Origin: Sipunculus nudus
Lineage: Eukaryota > Annelida > Sipuncula > Golfingiida > Sipunculidae
DNA length: 64,000 bases
Assembly: GCA_026874595.1 (NCBI GenBank)
Contig: CM049321.1
Span: 1,918,479-1,982,478, forward strand
Direction: 5' to 3'
Part shown: positions 63,476-64,000 of the stretch, piece by piece
Numbering within the stretch: the first letter of the stretch is position 1
Layout of the letters: each line of letters starts with the position of its first letter
The notes under the pieces: generated by a model
What the model was told of the DNA's origin: nothing
What the model saw: the letters and a program-made list of their open reading frames with translations, nothing else
The model's database searches: none
Translations under genes and position numbers: made by a program

Positions 63476-64000
63476 GCAAAGTGTTGATGAAACGCATTCT
63501 GGTTAAGTCAATTATACATTTGTACTGCCACAGACTGTTTGCTTATAAAATGTCTGATGGTATGCGTATGAACATCTAGCTACTTTATCTAAGTGAACGA
63601 AGAATAGAAAAAATAGGGTACCTTTGAACAAGATTATTGTTATTTACGGTCCTCCACATGCTTCTCAGCGCCATCTTGTGTTAATTTAGTGAAACACATA
63701 ACGTTTGAATATAAAGGCATTAAAACTGGATAATTCTTTATGCATTTGAGTGGATTGCCAACGAGAATACATAACGTTTCACTGCGTTGGGATGAAATAT
63801 GATTAAAGCTTACATTTAAAAGATAAACATTTCAAACATTTTAATTCTTGAACGTTTTAATACTAGATGGCACTGAGACGCATGTGCGAGAGTTACCGTG
63901 AATAACAATAATCTTGTTCAAAGGAACGCTATTAATAACAAATATTTGTGTATTATTTCATAATGACCGAAAATCAGTAATGTTCAGAATAAGATTTGTA
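63476..64000. other. Gene-free right end
   Basis: No supported gene or repeat. Confidence 0.45.

Overview
The window looks like nuclear DNA of an invertebrate animal, most likely a lophotrochozoan and probably a mollusc. It is AT-rich, with long introns bounded by GT..AG, no operons, dense microsatellites and minisatellites, and several transposon classes typical of marine invertebrates: an L1/Tx1-type LINE, PIF/Harbinger, a GIY-YIG Penelope-like element and tRNA-derived SINEs. The mollusc call is inference from repeat style and protein families; nothing in the window fixes the species.

Two host genes are clear and they converge. (1) A plus-strand Na+-coupled monocarboxylate transporter-like gene (SLC5A8/12 type) runs from 19475 to 45238. 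I could place 17 coding exons with GT..AG borders and compatible phases. They total 1863 nt, encode 620 aa and end in a PDZ-ligand-like Thr-His-Leu. (2) A minus-strand, single-CDS-exon gene at 54856-59238 encodes a 1460-aa modular cell-surface or secreted protein. Its order is signal peptide, unknown domain, PAN, fucolectin-like, second discoidin-like domain, two PAN, WSC, seven EGF, three TSP1, Ly6/uPAR-like cysteine domain, and a hydrophobic C-terminus suggesting a GPI anchor.

Layout: 1-745 holds a 40-bp minisatellite. 1740-8186 is an apparently full-length LINE with two open ORFs, a poly(A) tail and a perfect 15-bp target duplication, inserted into an older, dead LINE that also carries a 309-bp Harbinger-type MITE. 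9500-19000 is gene-poor and holds degenerate minisatellites and a 52-bp satellite whose units are hairpins. 19475-45238 is the transporter gene. Its introns carry a triplicated block (intron 4), a 2.96-kb dead Harbinger transposon (intron 5), facing AAT/ATT tracts (intron 7), a 49-bp minisatellite touching an acceptor (intron 11), a 2-kb 40-bp minisatellite and a Penelope-like element with two hammerhead-ribozyme-like motifs (intron 12), a 155-bp satellite (intron 14) and a SINE (intron 15). 45239-54855 is intergenic, with a fold-back element, a 30-bp minisatellite, an old LINE ORF1 remnant and a 2.35-kb element whose long terminal inverted repeats consist of iterated short motifs. 59239-64000 is upstream of the modular gene and holds only simple and diverged repeats.

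The two host genes have no evident joint function. The main biological interest is the layered mobile-element record inside the transporter introns, the paired hammerhead motifs of the Penelope element, the motif-built TIR element, and the domain combination of the modular protein.
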